From NCBI GenBank assembly GCA_027489035.1, contig JAIYAN010000015.1, positions 62,001 through 126,000 on the forward strand: a stretch of 64,000 nucleotides of DNA. Direction: 5' to 3'. Positions 19,919 through 30,010 of the stretch are shown piece by piece (positions within the stretch are counted from its first letter, which is position 1; each line of letters begins with the position of its first letter). The position numbers and the translations under genes are program-made. The DNA is from Chitinophagaceae bacterium (GTDB lineage: Bacteria; Bacteroidota; Bacteroidia; Chitinophagales; Chitinophagaceae). The notes beneath the pieces are model-generated. The model was given only the letters and a program-made list of their open reading frames with translations, was not told the DNA's origin and searched no databases.

Positions 19919-20873
19919 TTTTTTCTAGATTTAAAAATTGTAAATTTCTTTTGATGCCACTGTATTTGCTTCTTTTTATTGGAGAGTCTTTAAAAATGAT
20001 TTTAAATTTTTCTTCGGTTATTGCTTCCCAATCTTTTGTGGTAAATGAAATGATTTCTGCTAAAGGTTGAAATTGCTTTTCGGTTGTTGGGCTTGAAAAT
20101 CGGTTCCAAGGACAAATATCTTGGCAGGTATCACAACCAAACATCCAATTGTCGAATTTCCCTTTCATGGTTTCCGGTATCAACGCATCTTTTAATTCTA
20201 TCGTAAAATAGGAGATGCATTTGCTGCCATCTACCTCTTTGTTCGGCAAGATCGCTTCTGTAGGACAAGCATCAATGCATTTTGTACATGTGCCACAATG
20301 ATCAAACTCAGCGCTAACATCATATTCAAACGCTACATCCACAATGAGTGTAGCAATGAAAAAAAACGATCCTGATTTTTTGGTGATTAAATTTCCATTT
20401 TTGCCTACCCAACCCAAGCCGGCTTTTTTTGCCCATGCGCGTTCCAATACTGGAGCACTATCTACAAAACCACGGCCTTCAATGGCACCAATTTTTTCGC
20501 GCAATAAAAATAAAAATTCATGCAATTTGGACTTAATCACCTCATGATAATCATTTCCATATGCGTATTTGGATATTTTATTTTCTAGCGAAGATTGTTT
20601 TTGTTCAGGATTATAATTTAAAAGTAAAGTGATTACCGATTTTGCACCTGGCATTAATACTGTTGGGTCGATGCGCTTTTCAAAATTCCGCGACATGTAT
20701 TCCATGTTACCCTGCCTATTTTTATTCAGCCATTGCTCCAATCTTCGGGCATCTTCATCAAGCTTTCCGGCTTTGGCAATACCACAATAATCAAATCCCA
20801 AACTTTTTGCTATCGATTTTACAAGCAAACTGTTTTGATAAAGTTGAATTCTATTGGCATCTAAACTGTTCAT
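19890..20873 (-). CDS. queG: Epoxyqueuosine reductase
   Basis: Two 4Fe-4S clusters ([31 protein letters not shown]), [10 protein letters not shown]. Confidence 0.93.
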   Translation of the reverse strand: MNSLDANRIQLYQNSLLVKSIAKSLGFDYCGIAKAGKLDEDARRLEQWLNKNRQGNMEYMSRNFEKRIDPTVLMPGAKSVITLLLNYNPEQKQSSLENKISKYAYGNDYHEVIKSKLHEFLFLLREKIGAIEGRGFVDSAPVLERAWAKKAGLGWVGKNGNLITKKSGSFFFIATLIVDVAFEYDVSAEFDHCGTCTKCIDACPTEAILPNKEVDGSKCISYFTIELKDALIPETMKGKFDNWMFGCDTCQDICPWNRFSSPTTEKQFQPLAEIISFTTKDWEAITEEKFKIIFKDSPIKRSKYSGIKRNLQFLNLEKSAVPDSETE

Positions 20874-20888
20874 GTTTACGAATTGATT

Positions 20889-21245
20889 TTATTCAGTTTC
20901 TTCCAAATGGAGTTTATGAAAAAAACGATGCAAGACCGGGGTTAGAAAAATGCCAAATGTGGTAAGAAAGGTTACGCCGCTAAATATCGCATATATTGAA
21001 GCAAATACTTTTGCCGCTTTGGTTAATACAATGTTGTTATCTACTACTGGTCCCATTCCACTTAATATCATCGAGGCATTCAACAAACTATCGTACCAAT
21101 CAAATTCTGGGATGGTTAACTTGTAACCCAACATGCCTATAAACAAACTCAACACCAAAATCACAAACGCAATTAATGCATTTGTTTTTAGTCGTTTTCG
21201 ATATACATGTATTGGCGCTAGTTGCTGTTTCTTATGTTCGTACAT
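20889..21245 (-). CDS. Small predicted ion-channel-like membrane protein
   Basis: 118 aa with three hydrophobic segments. Confidence 0.6.
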   Translation of the reverse strand: MYEHKKQQLAPIHVYRKRLKTNALIAFVILVLSLFIGMLGYKLTIPEFDWYDSLLNASMILSGMGPVVDNNIVLTKAAKVFASIYAIFSGVTFLTTFGIFLTPVLHRFFHKLHLEETE

Positions 21246-21260
21246 AATTCTACATTAGTT

Positions 21261-22061
21261 TTAAAATGTGATGTCGTAACCAAATAGTCCAATGATTTCA
21301 AAATATCCAAATGAATGTTTTAAATAACTGTTTTTAAATTGAGTGGTGTTTGCCAATGCGTTGGTATATTTCACAAATCCAGTTTTAGCGGTTCCTTCTA
21401 TAAAAAAACGTTTCCCAAAATAATACCTAGCGCCACCTTCCGCACTGATATTGTATCCTGCAATATGAAATTTGTTGTTTAATCGATCGCCTTTCCAAGT
21501 GAAATCGGTTCGAGGTATATTTATTCCGGCACCCAATTTTCCAATTAAATTCAACATGGGTCGGTTGCTTTTTTGTTTTTTTAAGATGTTTTTTTGCCAC
21601 ACATAATTGAAGTGTAAAAAATTCGCTCCGTCGGTATGCTCAACATGCAAAAAACGATTTCTTTCTAATATGCTATCCCCATTCACAGCCTGCCCTTCGA
21701 TGGTACCGGTTACCAATACACGCTGATTGCCATCTACCACATATTTTGCATGATCAAAATTGATTTCTAAAGCACGCGTTTTTGATTCGTTTATATAAAA
21801 TCCTATTCTATAATTATATTGAGGTATTGAAATGTCTAATGGACTTTCATATATCCCTTCCATATCTGGCTTATCACTTGCTTTTACATTGTGCAAAGTG
21901 AAATTACTTCCATTATTCAACTTAAAATGCAAATTACTTTTGGTGTACCATTCTGTATTATATCCCCATTGAAAATACATGCCGGTTATTTTTAACTTCT
22001 GAGCATATGCATTTGATGTTGTTATTGTAAATATTAAAATGAAGCATATTACTCTATTCAT
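21261..22061 (-). CDS. Predicted outer-membrane protein, hypothetical
   Basis: 266 aa, signal peptide, beta-barrel-like alternation. Confidence 0.6.
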   Translation of the reverse strand: MNRVICFILIFTITTSNAYAQKLKITGMYFQWGYNTEWYTKSNLHFKLNNGSNFTLHNVKASDKPDMEGIYESPLDISIPQYNYRIGFYINESKTRALEINFDHAKYVVDGNQRVLVTGTIEGQAVNGDSILERNRFLHVEHTDGANFLHFNYVWQKNILKKQKSNRPMLNLIGKLGAGINIPRTDFTWKGDRLNNKFHIAGYNISAEGGARYYFGKRFFIEGTAKTGFVKYTNALANTTQFKNSYLKHSFGYFEIIGLFGYDITF

Positions 22062-22312
22062 TCCGATGTTTTTAATTTATGTACCAAAACTATGATAAGT
22101 TTCATCAACATGTAATACTATTATCACATAGCCATAATATTTTTTAATAGATTTTTATTCTGTACATATTTACAATAGTGTTGTTTGCTTCGCCTTATCG
22201 TAATATGAAAAAATGTCGCATTTAATTGAGGTTAAGTGTCATAATTACAATAAAATTGAATTGGATTGTCTTTTGATTTGTTTGAATTTGAAGAAAACAA
22301 AATAATAAACTC

Positions 22313-24928
22313 ATGAACATGAATAATTTTACCATCAAAGGCACCGAAGTGATTCAGCAAGCACAACAACTTGCGTTTAATCAAAAAAATCCAGCGATAG
22401 AAATTGAGCATATTTTAAAAGCGATGCTCTCCATGGCAGATTCGCCCATTGAATATCTGCTCAAGAAAAACAATGTTACCATTAATATACTGGATCAAAA
22501 GTTGAACGAACTTTTAGAGAAATTGCCTCAAGTTACCGGCGAACCTGCACAAAATTTAGGTAGGGAAGTGAATGCCATGATATTAAGGGCCGGCGCGGTG
22601 TTGAAAACATTTTCAGATGATTTTATCACCCCAGAACATTTATTGCTCGCTATTTTACAAGGAAAAGATATCGTTTCTAAACTTTTAAAAGATGCAGGCT
22701 TAACCGAAAAAGGATTGATTGCAGCCATTAACGAACTTAGAAAAGGCAGCTCGATAAAATCTCAAACACAAGAAAATACCTTCAATTCGCTGAATAAGTA
22801 TGCAAAAAATTTAATTGAATTGGCGCGTGCAGGAAAATTGGATCCGGTCATTGGACGAGACGAAGAAATCAGAAGAACGCTACATATTTTAAGCAGACGG
22901 TCTAAAAATAATCCGATTTTAGTAGGGGAGCCAGGTGTGGGTAAAACGGCCATAGCAGAAGGTTTGGCGATGCGCATGGTTAATGGCGATGTACCCGATA
23001 ATTTGAAATCGAAAGTTATTTATGCGTTGGATATGGGCTTGTTGATTGCGGGAGCAAAATACAAAGGAGAGTTTGAAGAGCGTTTAAAATCTGTGGTTAA
23101 AGAAGTTACAGATAGTGAAGGCGAAATCATTTTATTTATAGATGAAATACATACGCTTGTTGGTGCGGGTGGGGGCGATGGTGCCATGGATGCAGCAAAC
23201 ATTTTAAAACCTGCTTTGGCTAGAGGCGAACTTAGAGCCATTGGTGCCACTACATTAAATGAATATCAAAAATATTTTGAAAAAGATAAAGCACTCGAGC
23301 GTCGTTTTCAAAAAGTTATCATTGATGAGCCAAATGTAGAAGATGCGATTTCCATTTTACGTGGATTAAAAGATAGATATGAAAATTACCATCATGTGCG
23401 CATTAAAGACGAAGCCATTATTGCTGCGGTGGAATTGTCTAACCGTTATGTAACCGATCGTTTTTTACCAGATAAAGCCATCGACCTTATTGATGAATGT
23501 GCGGCAAAATTGAAACTCGAAATGAATTCAATGCCCGAAGAATTGGATAAATTAGAAAGGCAAGTACGACAACTCGAAATTGAACGCGAGGCCATCAAAA
23601 GAGAAAGTGACGATAAGAAATTAAAAGAGTTGAATACTGAAATAGCCAACCTTTCTGTTGAAAGAGATACCTATCGCTCTAAATGGAATCAAGAAAAAGA
23701 AATTGTAGAAAAAGTACAAGCAGGCAAATCAAATATTGAAGCGTTAAAACAAGAAGCTGAACAAGCTGAAAGAAATGGAGATTATGGTTTGGTAGCTGAA
23801 ATCCGTTACGGAAAAATAAAAGCGCAAGAAGAAATCATACAAAAGCATACGTTGGAATTGGATGAACTATCCGAAAAAAGATTGTTGAAAGAAGAAGTCG
23901 ATCGCGACGATATTGCTGAAATTATTGCCAAAACTACTGGAATCCCGGTTTCGAAAATGATGCAAAGTGATAGAGAAAAACTATTGCATTTGGAAATAGA
24001 ATTGCACAAAAGAGTGGTTGGTCAGGAAGAAGCGATTGAAGCTGTTTCTGACGCCATTCGTAGAAGCCGTGCGGGTTTGCAAGATCCCAAAAAACCAATT
24101 GGTTCATTTATATTTTTAGGTACAACCGGTGTGGGTAAAACAGAATTGGCGAAAGCATTGGCCAGTTATTTGTTTGATGATGATAGCATGATGACAAGAA
24201 TAGATATGAGTGAATATCAGGAGAAACATACCATCAGCAGATTAATTGGTGCGCCTCCGGGATATGTGGGTTTTGAAGAGGGTGGTCAACTTACGGAAGC
24301 AGTTAGACGTAAACCTTACTCAGTGATTCTTTTGGATGAAATTGAAAAAGCACATCCAGATGTGTTTAATGTGTTGTTACAAGTATTGGATGATGGAAGA
24401 TTAACCGATAACAAAGGCCGTGTGGTGAATTTTAAAAACACCATCATCATCATGACGAGTAATTTGGGCAGTCAAATCATACAAGACAATTTTGAAAAAG
24501 TAACTGAGTTAAACAAAGAAGCTGTTGTAGAAAGTACAAAATCGGAAGTGATGGTGATGTTGAAACAAACGATTCGTCCAGAGTTTTTAAACCGTATTGA
24601 TGAGGTGATTATGTTTCAGCCGTTAATGAAAAAAGATATACGAAACATCATTAAAATTCAATTGGACGGGTTGAAAAAATCCGTTTTTGAAACGGGAATC
24701 CGGTTAGAATTTAGCGATTATGCATTGGATTATCTTTCCGAAAATGGGTTTGATCCACAATTTGGAGCTCGTCCATTAAAAAGATTGATTCAAAAAATGA
24801 TTGTAAATCCGTTAAGCAAAAAAATATTGGCTGGAGATATCGAAAAATCAATGCCAGTAGTGGTGGATGTGTTTGATGGGTTGGTGGTATTTAGAAATGA
24901 AATTGCGATGGAGAGTTTAGAGAAGTAA
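22313..24928 (+). CDS. clpB: ATP-dependent chaperone ClpB
   Basis: Two AAA+ modules (GEPGVGKTAIAEGLA; GTTGVGKTELAKALA), middle coiled-coil region, GAPPGYVGFEEGGQLTEAVRRKPYSVILLDEIEKAHPDV. Confidence 0.95.
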   Translation: MNMNNFTIKGTEVIQQAQQLAFNQKNPAIEIEHILKAMLSMADSPIEYLLKKNNVTINILDQKLNELLEKLPQVTGEPAQNLGREVNAMILRAGAVLKTFSDDFITPEHLLLAILQGKDIVSKLLKDAGLTEKGLIAAINELRKGSSIKSQTQENTFNSLNKYAKNLIELARAGKLDPVIGRDEEIRRTLHILSRRSKNNPILVGEPGVGKTAIAEGLAMRMVNGDVPDNLKSKVIYALDMGLLIAGAKYKGEFEERLKSVVKEVTDSEGEIILFIDEIHTLVGAGGGDGAMDAANILKPALARGELRAIGATTLNEYQKYFEKDKALERRFQKVIIDEPNVEDAISILRGLKDRYENYHHVRIKDEAIIAAVELSNRYVTDRFLPDKAIDLIDECAAKLKLEMNSMPEELDKLERQVRQLEIEREAIKRESDDKKLKELNTEIANLSVERDTYRSKWNQEKEIVEKVQAGKSNIEALKQEAEQAERNGDYGLVAEIRYGKIKAQEEIIQKHTLELDELSEKRLLKEEVDRDDIAEIIAKTTGIPVSKMMQSDREKLLHLEIELHKRVVGQEEAIEAVSDAIRRSRAGLQDPKKPIGSFIFLGTTGVGKTELAKALASYLFDDDSMMTRIDMSEYQEKHTISRLIGAPPGYVGFEEGGQLTEAVRRKPYSVILLDEIEKAHPDVFNVLLQVLDDGRLTDNKGRVVNFKNTIIIMTSNLGSQIIQDNFEKVTELNKEAVVESTKSEVMVMLKQTIRPEFLNRIDEVIMFQPLMKKDIRNIIKIQLDGLKKSVFETGIRLEFSDYALDYLSENGFDPQFGARPLKRLIQKMIVNPLSKKILAGDIEKSMPVVVDVFDGLVVFRNEIAMESLEK

Positions 24929-24964
24929 AAAGTAAAAAGTAAAAAGTGAAAAGTAAAAAGTGAA
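24923..24964 (+). repeat. Heptamer tandem repeat (AAGTRAA)x6 starting at the clpB stop codon
   Basis: AAGTAAA AAGTAAA AAGTAAA AAGTGAA AAGTAAA AAGTGAA, with the stop codon inside unit 1. Confidence 0.92.
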
Positions 24965-25230
24965 AAAACTAGGATCAACAATTTTTTACTTTTAAATTTT
25001 GCATTTTGACTTTGTAAAACAATTTTAACATTTTGATAATGAATCTTAAGTAATTAAAAATCAATACATTAGATGTGAATAAACATCGATTTATGCACAT
25101 TGCTTTTGAAACTATTTAAAATTTACTATCTTCAACCGATTCGGAAATTTGAATTAAGTTAAACAAATTATAAACAAATGTTGTTTGATATTAAACAACA
25201 TGAATAAATAAATAAAAAAAGGAGCAGAAA

Positions 25231-25800
25231 ATGGCATTTAAGAAAGAGGTTTTAGAAATTATTGAACCAAGAGATGTTTTTGTTGGAAACGTGAAAGCTG
25301 AAGTTACATTAGAAGAATTTGGCGAATACGAAAGCGAAGTTTGTGCAAAAGCAAATGAGGTGGTAAAGCAATTATTAGAGGATTATGATGGCAGAATTAG
25401 ATTTAATTTCCGTCATTTTCCACTTACAAAAATTCACCAAAGAAGTTTGAAAGCTGGAGAAGCTGCTGTAGCAACTGCTCAGGAAGGTAAATTCTGGGAA
25501 ATGCATAATATCTTATTTGCAAACAGAAGAAACTTAGGAACCACCAGTTTAAAATTACATTCAAGAGAAGCAGGCGTAAGCAGCAAAAAATTTTTGGATG
25601 ATTTGGTAAACGCAACTTTCGGTTGGCAAGTACAAGGTGATTTAAAAGAAGGCATTGATAGAGGTGTGAAAGACGTTCCTACTTTTTTTGTAAACGGAAC
25701 TTTAGTAACCGGCAAACCAACTTACGAAGAGTTGAGTAAAGCTATTGAAGCAGCGTTGAAAAAAGTAAAGAAAAAAGCACCAGCTAAACAAAAAGCATAA
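25231..25800 (+). CDS. DsbA/thioredoxin-like protein without a complete CxxC motif
   Basis: VTLEEFGEYESEVCAKANEVVKQLLEDYDGRIRFNFRHFPL...DRGVKDVPTFFVNGTLVTG (cis-Pro region retained). Confidence 0.82.
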   Translation: MAFKKEVLEIIEPRDVFVGNVKAEVTLEEFGEYESEVCAKANEVVKQLLEDYDGRIRFNFRHFPLTKIHQRSLKAGEAAVATAQEGKFWEMHNILFANRRNLGTTSLKLHSREAGVSSKKFLDDLVNATFGWQVQGDLKEGIDRGVKDVPTFFVNGTLVTGKPTYEELSKAIEAALKKVKKKAPAKQKA

Positions 25801-25817
25801 TGCTTGAAGCGATTGTT

Positions 25818-26141
25818 TTATTTCAGCATTTTTATGATGAAATAAGCAGCAATAGCTACAATAATTAAAATGGTAAACGTAATGTAGATCCATGAAGGCG
25901 TAATAATCTTCATGGATTTTTTATGTCTTTTACGGAGTTGTTTTTTTAAATCAACCTTTATTTGATGTAATGTATTTGGCAATGCATTTTGATTCAGTTG
26001 AACCAATCCTTCTAATGCATCTTTTGTAAATTCATCGGAATCTAATTCTGCTTCAATCTTTTTGAGATCGTCCTCAGAAAGATCGCTGGTTAGATAATTC
26101 AGTATTTTTTCTTCCTCTTTTAAAGGTTTATTTTCTTTCAT
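25818..26141 (-). CDS. Small single-TM protein, possible anti-sigma/partner of the ECF sigma factor
   Basis: 107 aa; C-terminal TM; overlaps the sigma factor gene by 14 bp. Confidence 0.6.
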   Translation of the reverse strand: MKENKPLKEEEKILNYLTSDLSEDDLKKIEAELDSDEFTKDALEGLVQLNQNALPNTLHQIKVDLKKQLRKRHKKSMKIITPSWIYITFTILIIVAIAAYFIIKMLK

Positions 26142-26700
26142 TTTTTTGTTGTTTTTCCATGATGATCTTCAGATTTCTTTTTCCGTTTTGAATATAGCTC
26201 TTTACTTCACCAATACTATATTTTGTTTCTTCTGATATATCCAGATAACTTTTTTTCAGTAAGTAAAAAGCTTCAATGCATATTCGCTGTTCATCATTTA
26301 GTTTAGTTATAGCCAGATGCATCATATCAAGTTCGTGATTTTTTTGGATAAAATCTATGCGATCTATCAATTCGTCTGTGCCAATATCATTGTGATTGAG
26401 TTCTTTTAAATGAGGCTTCTTTTTTCGAAGCTCCATTAAACAATGATTTTTTGCCACCATATACAACCAGCTTTTAAAATAGTCTATTTTGTATTTTGGA
26501 ATTTCGGCAATTACTTTGATAAATACTTGTTGAACCGCATCTTTTGCATCTGATTCTTGCTTCAAATATTTCATACACAAACCAAATACAAGTAGGGTGT
26601 ATCTGGGTAAAAGTACCTCAAGCCATTTATTATCCTGATCATTTCTGTATCGGTCTAATAATTCTTGGTCGGAATATTGATCAACTATTTTTTGATTCAA
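26128..26700 (-). CDS. ECF-type RNA polymerase sigma factor
   Basis: Sigma-70 region 2 (DAKDAVQQVFIKVIAEIPKYKIDYFKSWLYMVAKNHCLMELRKKK) and region 4. Confidence 0.88.
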   Translation of the reverse strand: MNQKIVDQYSDQELLDRYRNDQDNKWLEVLLPRYTLLVFGLCMKYLKQESDAKDAVQQVFIKVIAEIPKYKIDYFKSWLYMVAKNHCLMELRKKKPHLKELNHNDIGTDELIDRIDFIQKNHELDMMHLAITKLNDEQRICIEAFYLLKKSYLDISEETKYSIGEVKSYIQNGKRNLKIIMEKQQKNERK

Positions 26701-26761
26701 AATAAAAATTTAAAACCTTGATGATTAACAACTTGAAATTTCACAAAAACGAGCCGAATTT

Positions 26762-27238
26762 TTATGATGGTGTACTTTTTGAAATTGGCGTTTCTTGAAA
26801 ATTGTTATTGTGTTCTGTTTGATGATTCTTTTTCCCCTTGCTTTTCGGCTTGTCTAAAAACAACATTTTTACAGCTACTAAAATCAATAAACAAGCAAAG
26901 ATTTTTCGGATGACATCTTGAGGTAAATCCAAGGCTATTTTACTTCCAAAGAAACTTCCTACAATAAAACCAATGGCCAATATCAACACAATTGAAAAAT
27001 CTATATGCCCTTGTTTGTAATATTGCATTACGCCAAGAATTCCAACTGGAAACATAATAAGCGCAAGTGAAATACCCTGAGCTTGTAGTTGGGATTTTCC
27101 TAAAAAATAGATTAACGCGGGTACAATGATTATTCCTCCGCCAATGCCTACTAATCCACCAAGCATTCCTGCAGCTGCTCCAATAATGAGCAGTATTAAA
27201 ATTGTATTAAAGTCCATTTTATTTTGAGTTTGTGTCAT
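26762..27238 (-). CDS. TauE/SafE (TSUP) family transporter, half-size
   Basis: GAAAGMLGGLVGIGGGIIIVPALIYFLG; 158 aa. Confidence 0.82.
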   Translation of the reverse strand: MTQTQNKMDFNTILILLIIGAAAGMLGGLVGIGGGIIIVPALIYFLGKSQLQAQGISLALIMFPVGILGVMQYYKQGHIDFSIVLILAIGFIVGSFFGSKIALDLPQDVIRKIFACLLILVAVKMLFLDKPKSKGKKNHQTEHNNNFQETPISKSTPS

Positions 27239-27240
27239 TT

Positions 27241-27603
27241 TTATAATGATAATTTTAATCCCAAATATGCAGCTAATAACCCTGCAATGATGCTAATGCC
27301 AATATACATAATGCTTTCAGCGATTTTTCCATTTTGCAAAAGTTGTACGTTTTCTATACTAAATGATGAAAATGTGGTGAATCCGCCACAAACGCCAACC
27401 GCAAAAAATGAGCGCCATTTGGCGTCCCAAACTTGATTTTTCAAACCATATCCAATGATTAAGCCAATTAAAAAACTGCCAATAATATTGATGAGAAGTG
27501 TTATCCAAAAATTCTGATTTAATTTTATAAACTGATAAGGCAAGTATCTCAGTATCGTTCCAATAAAACCGCCAATTCCAGCAAATAATAAATTTTTTAT
27601 CAT
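27241..27603 (-). CDS. crcB: Fluoride efflux channel CrcB/Fluc
   Basis: GGFIGTILRYLPYQF...GFCGGFTTFSSFS-like VGVCGGFTTFSSFSIE. Confidence 0.92.
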   Translation of the reverse strand: MIKNLLFAGIGGFIGTILRYLPYQFIKLNQNFWITLLINIIGSFLIGLIIGYGLKNQVWDAKWRSFFAVGVCGGFTTFSSFSIENVQLLQNGKIAESIMYIGISIIAGLLAAYLGLKLSL

Positions 27604-27609
27604 GAATTT

Positions 27610-28014
27610 TTATTTGTGTTCTTCTGAAGTGTATTTGAAATCTACATACCAAACTTTATTTACACGAATCAACTTTATTTCCATCGGCTTTTTCATATAG
27701 TCGTTAGAATAATTGATGAGTGTAGTAGAATCATTGAGTTCTTTAAATTCATTGATTTCGTAAGAGGCTTTTTGGTAATGCTGCTTTTTGTCATCCGGCA
27801 TTCTATTGTAAAACGTTTTAAATGCATTGAACAATGAAAGGTTTTCGGCATCTTGATATACCAACGTTTCTGCCATTTTGAAATCGCCCACCATGCTCGA
27901 TTTTATAAATGCCCTTCCTGTATCCATTGCGGTATCCGGACGTTTTTCTGTTTTTGAATTACATGCTGAAAATATTATCCAGGCTATGAAAAATAAAATG
28001 TTGATTGACTTCAT
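27610..28014 (-). CDS. Small lipoprotein, DUF4878-like
   Basis: Lipobox IIFSAC; similar layout to the neighbouring 28042-28584 protein. Confidence 0.6.
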   Translation of the reverse strand: MKSINILFFIAWIIFSACNSKTEKRPDTAMDTGRAFIKSSMVGDFKMAETLVYQDAENLSLFNAFKTFYNRMPDDKKQHYQKASYEINEFKELNDSTTLINYSNDYMKKPMEIKLIRVNKVWYVDFKYTSEEHK

Positions 28015-28041
28015 TATGGTTATGTGTAAATGATTTTTTAA

Positions 28042-28584
28042 TTAATTGTCTAAGGTTTTTTGCACTGAATCCAGCTTTTGTAAACTGTTTAGCATTTCAT
28101 CTTTTAAAGAATCGAGGGGCATGTTTTGAATGCTTTCTAATTCTTTGTCCAGTTGCTGTCCTTTTTTTCTGCCTTCTTTTTTGATTTTGTCTAAACCAAT
28201 TTTCATTAAGGTTTCTGCTTCAAAAGCTACTTTCCAATCCCCATCCTCTTTCTTTAATTTTAATGGAATAAACTCATCGCTGTTTTTGATTGATACTTCT
28301 ACAATTGCAGAATCACCTACTATTTTAGGTGTTCCAAATTTCAGTCTTGATTTATCAAACATCGAACTGTCCATTTTTTCAATTTGAAAATTAGCAGCAA
28401 GACTAATCATATCCAAAACGGATTCGCTTTTTTTAGTGGCGAACGATTTAGCTGTTTCAAAATCTTGTTTACTCAATGCATCAAAAAAAGATTCGACAAC
28501 AATTTCAGGTTTTTGGGTTTCGGAATTACAACCATTTAAAATTAGCAGTCCGGTTATAAAAAGTGCAACAATTGAAGTTTTCAT
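28042..28584 (-). CDS. DUF4878-like lipoprotein
   Basis: Lipobox LILNGC; PEIVVESFFDALSKQDFETAKSFATKKS...EDGDWKVAF. Confidence 0.65.
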   Translation of the reverse strand: MKTSIVALFITGLLILNGCNSETQKPEIVVESFFDALSKQDFETAKSFATKKSESVLDMISLAANFQIEKMDSSMFDKSRLKFGTPKIVGDSAIVEVSIKNSDEFIPLKLKKEDGDWKVAFEAETLMKIGLDKIKKEGRKKGQQLDKELESIQNMPLDSLKDEMLNSLQKLDSVQKTLDN

Positions 28585-28603
28585 TTTGGAGTTTCTTTTT
28601 TAT

Positions 28604-29614
28604 TTATTCTGATTTAGGTTGTTTTAATTCTTTTTCTTTCGATTCTTTTTCTTTGGTCGTTCTCACATCATCTTTGTTGTAAGCTTTAATGATTGATTTC
28701 ACCAATCGATGTCTAACCACATCTTCTTCATCAAGTTCAATGTAAGAAATTCCGTCAATATCACGCAAGATACGTGTAGCTTTAAATAAACCACTTTGCT
28801 GATTTTTAGGTAAATCTATTTGGGTAGGATCGCCTGTAATTATCGCTTTTGCATTTGGTCCAATACGGGTTAAAAACATTTTAATTTGTAGGTCATTGGT
28901 ATTTTGTGCTTCATCCAAAATGATAAATGCATTGTCTAATGTACGTCCACGCATATACGCTAATGGTGCAATTTCAATAATTCGGGTTTGCATATAGTAG
29001 CCTAATTTATCTGCAGGAATCATATCGTCTAACGCATCATATAAAGGCCTTAAATATGGATCGATTTTTTCTTTTAAATCTCCAGGTAAAAAGCCCAAGC
29101 TTTCTCCCGCTTCAACAGCAGGACGCGTTAGAATTATTTTTTTAACGAGTTTGTTTTTTAAGGCCCTTACCGCAAGTGCAACCGCAGTATAGGTTTTACC
29201 TGTTCCGGCGGGTCCTATGGCAAATACAATATCGTTTTTATCGCAAGCATTCACCATCAATTTTTGGTTTTGGGTTCTTGCGCGAACTGTTTTTCCATTT
29301 GGTCCAAAAACCAACACATCATTGGGATTTCTATCCACAAAATTATCTACAATTTTCTCATCGTCGCCGCCCAAAATTTGTTCGAAATAATTCTCACTCA
29401 TATTTCCATTGCGCTGCATGTATTGCACAAGCAAGTTTATTTTTTCTTTAGCGATATCAATTTGTTCTTGTGCACCGCTTAATTTTATTTGAGTGCCTCT
29501 ACTTAAGATTTTCAAAAGCGGAAATTTCTTTTTTAGCATTTCAAGCTTTCCATTGTTAACACCAAAAAATTCAATTGGGTTAACGGATTCTAAGTTGATG
29601 ATTGATTCTGTCAA
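28604..29614 (-). CDS. PhoH-family protein (PhoH/PhoL ATPase)
   Basis: AIGPAGTGKTYTAVALAV...LTRPAVEAGESLGFLPGDLKEKIDPYLRPLYDAL...ITGDPTQIDLP. Confidence 0.93.
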   Translation of the reverse strand: MTESIINLESVNPIEFFGVNNGKLEMLKKKFPLLKILSRGTQIKLSGAQEQIDIAKEKINLLVQYMQRNGNMSENYFEQILGGDDEKIVDNFVDRNPNDVLVFGPNGKTVRARTQNQKLMVNACDKNDIVFAIGPAGTGKTYTAVALAVRALKNKLVKKIILTRPAVEAGESLGFLPGDLKEKIDPYLRPLYDALDDMIPADKLGYYMQTRIIEIAPLAYMRGRTLDNAFIILDEAQNTNDLQIKMFLTRIGPNAKAIITGDPTQIDLPKNQQSGLFKATRILRDIDGISYIELDEEDVVRHRLVKSIIKAYNKDDVRTTKEKESKEKELKQPKSE

Positions 29615-29743
29615 AATAATTAGTTTTTGTTACTGCAGTAAAAAATAAAAGCAGCAAATAGGTGATTGAATAAATGATTGAATTAACTATTTCAAATTTA
29701 ACCAATAGATTTTGAAATTGAAAAACAATATTTGTTAACATTG

Positions 29744-29899
29744 GGCGCTTCGCGGTTGAACGGTTTAAGTTGCTTTGCTGGTTTAACGGTTTAAATCACT
29801 ACGTTGGTTTAATGGTTTAAATCACTATTTTGGTTTAATGGTTTAAAACGCTTCGCTGGTTTAATGGTTTAAATCGCTTCGCTGGTTTAATTTCGATTG
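29744..29899 (+). repeat. About 6 tandem copies of a 26-bp unit (TCRCTNCGCTGGTTTAATGGTTTAAA)
   Basis: Units at 29744, 29770, 29796, 29822, 29848 and 29874, read directly with exact 26-bp spacing for the central four. Confidence 0.9.
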
Positions 29900-29978
29900 A
29901 ACAATATCTTGAAAATCTTTCTTGTTTAACGCAAATCGCGCAAAGGTCCGAGGCCGCAAAGTGAGAATAGTTTTACCT

Positions 29979-30007
29979 TAAACCATTAAACCATTAAACC
30001 TTAAACC
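29979..30007 (+). repeat. TTAAACCA-type short repeat complementary to the 29744-29899 array
   Basis: TTAAACCATTAAACC is the exact reverse complement of GGTTTAATGGTTTAA in the array. Confidence 0.85.
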
Positions 30008-30010
30008 TCC

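Noticed and set aside
27241-27603. Fluoride riboswitch for crcB
   Set aside because: crcB is embedded in a tight same-strand gene cluster with only 6 bp upstream; no leader space for a riboswitch.
29744-29899. CRISPR array
   Set aside because: The 26-bp units abut directly with no spacers, and no cas genes are present in the window.
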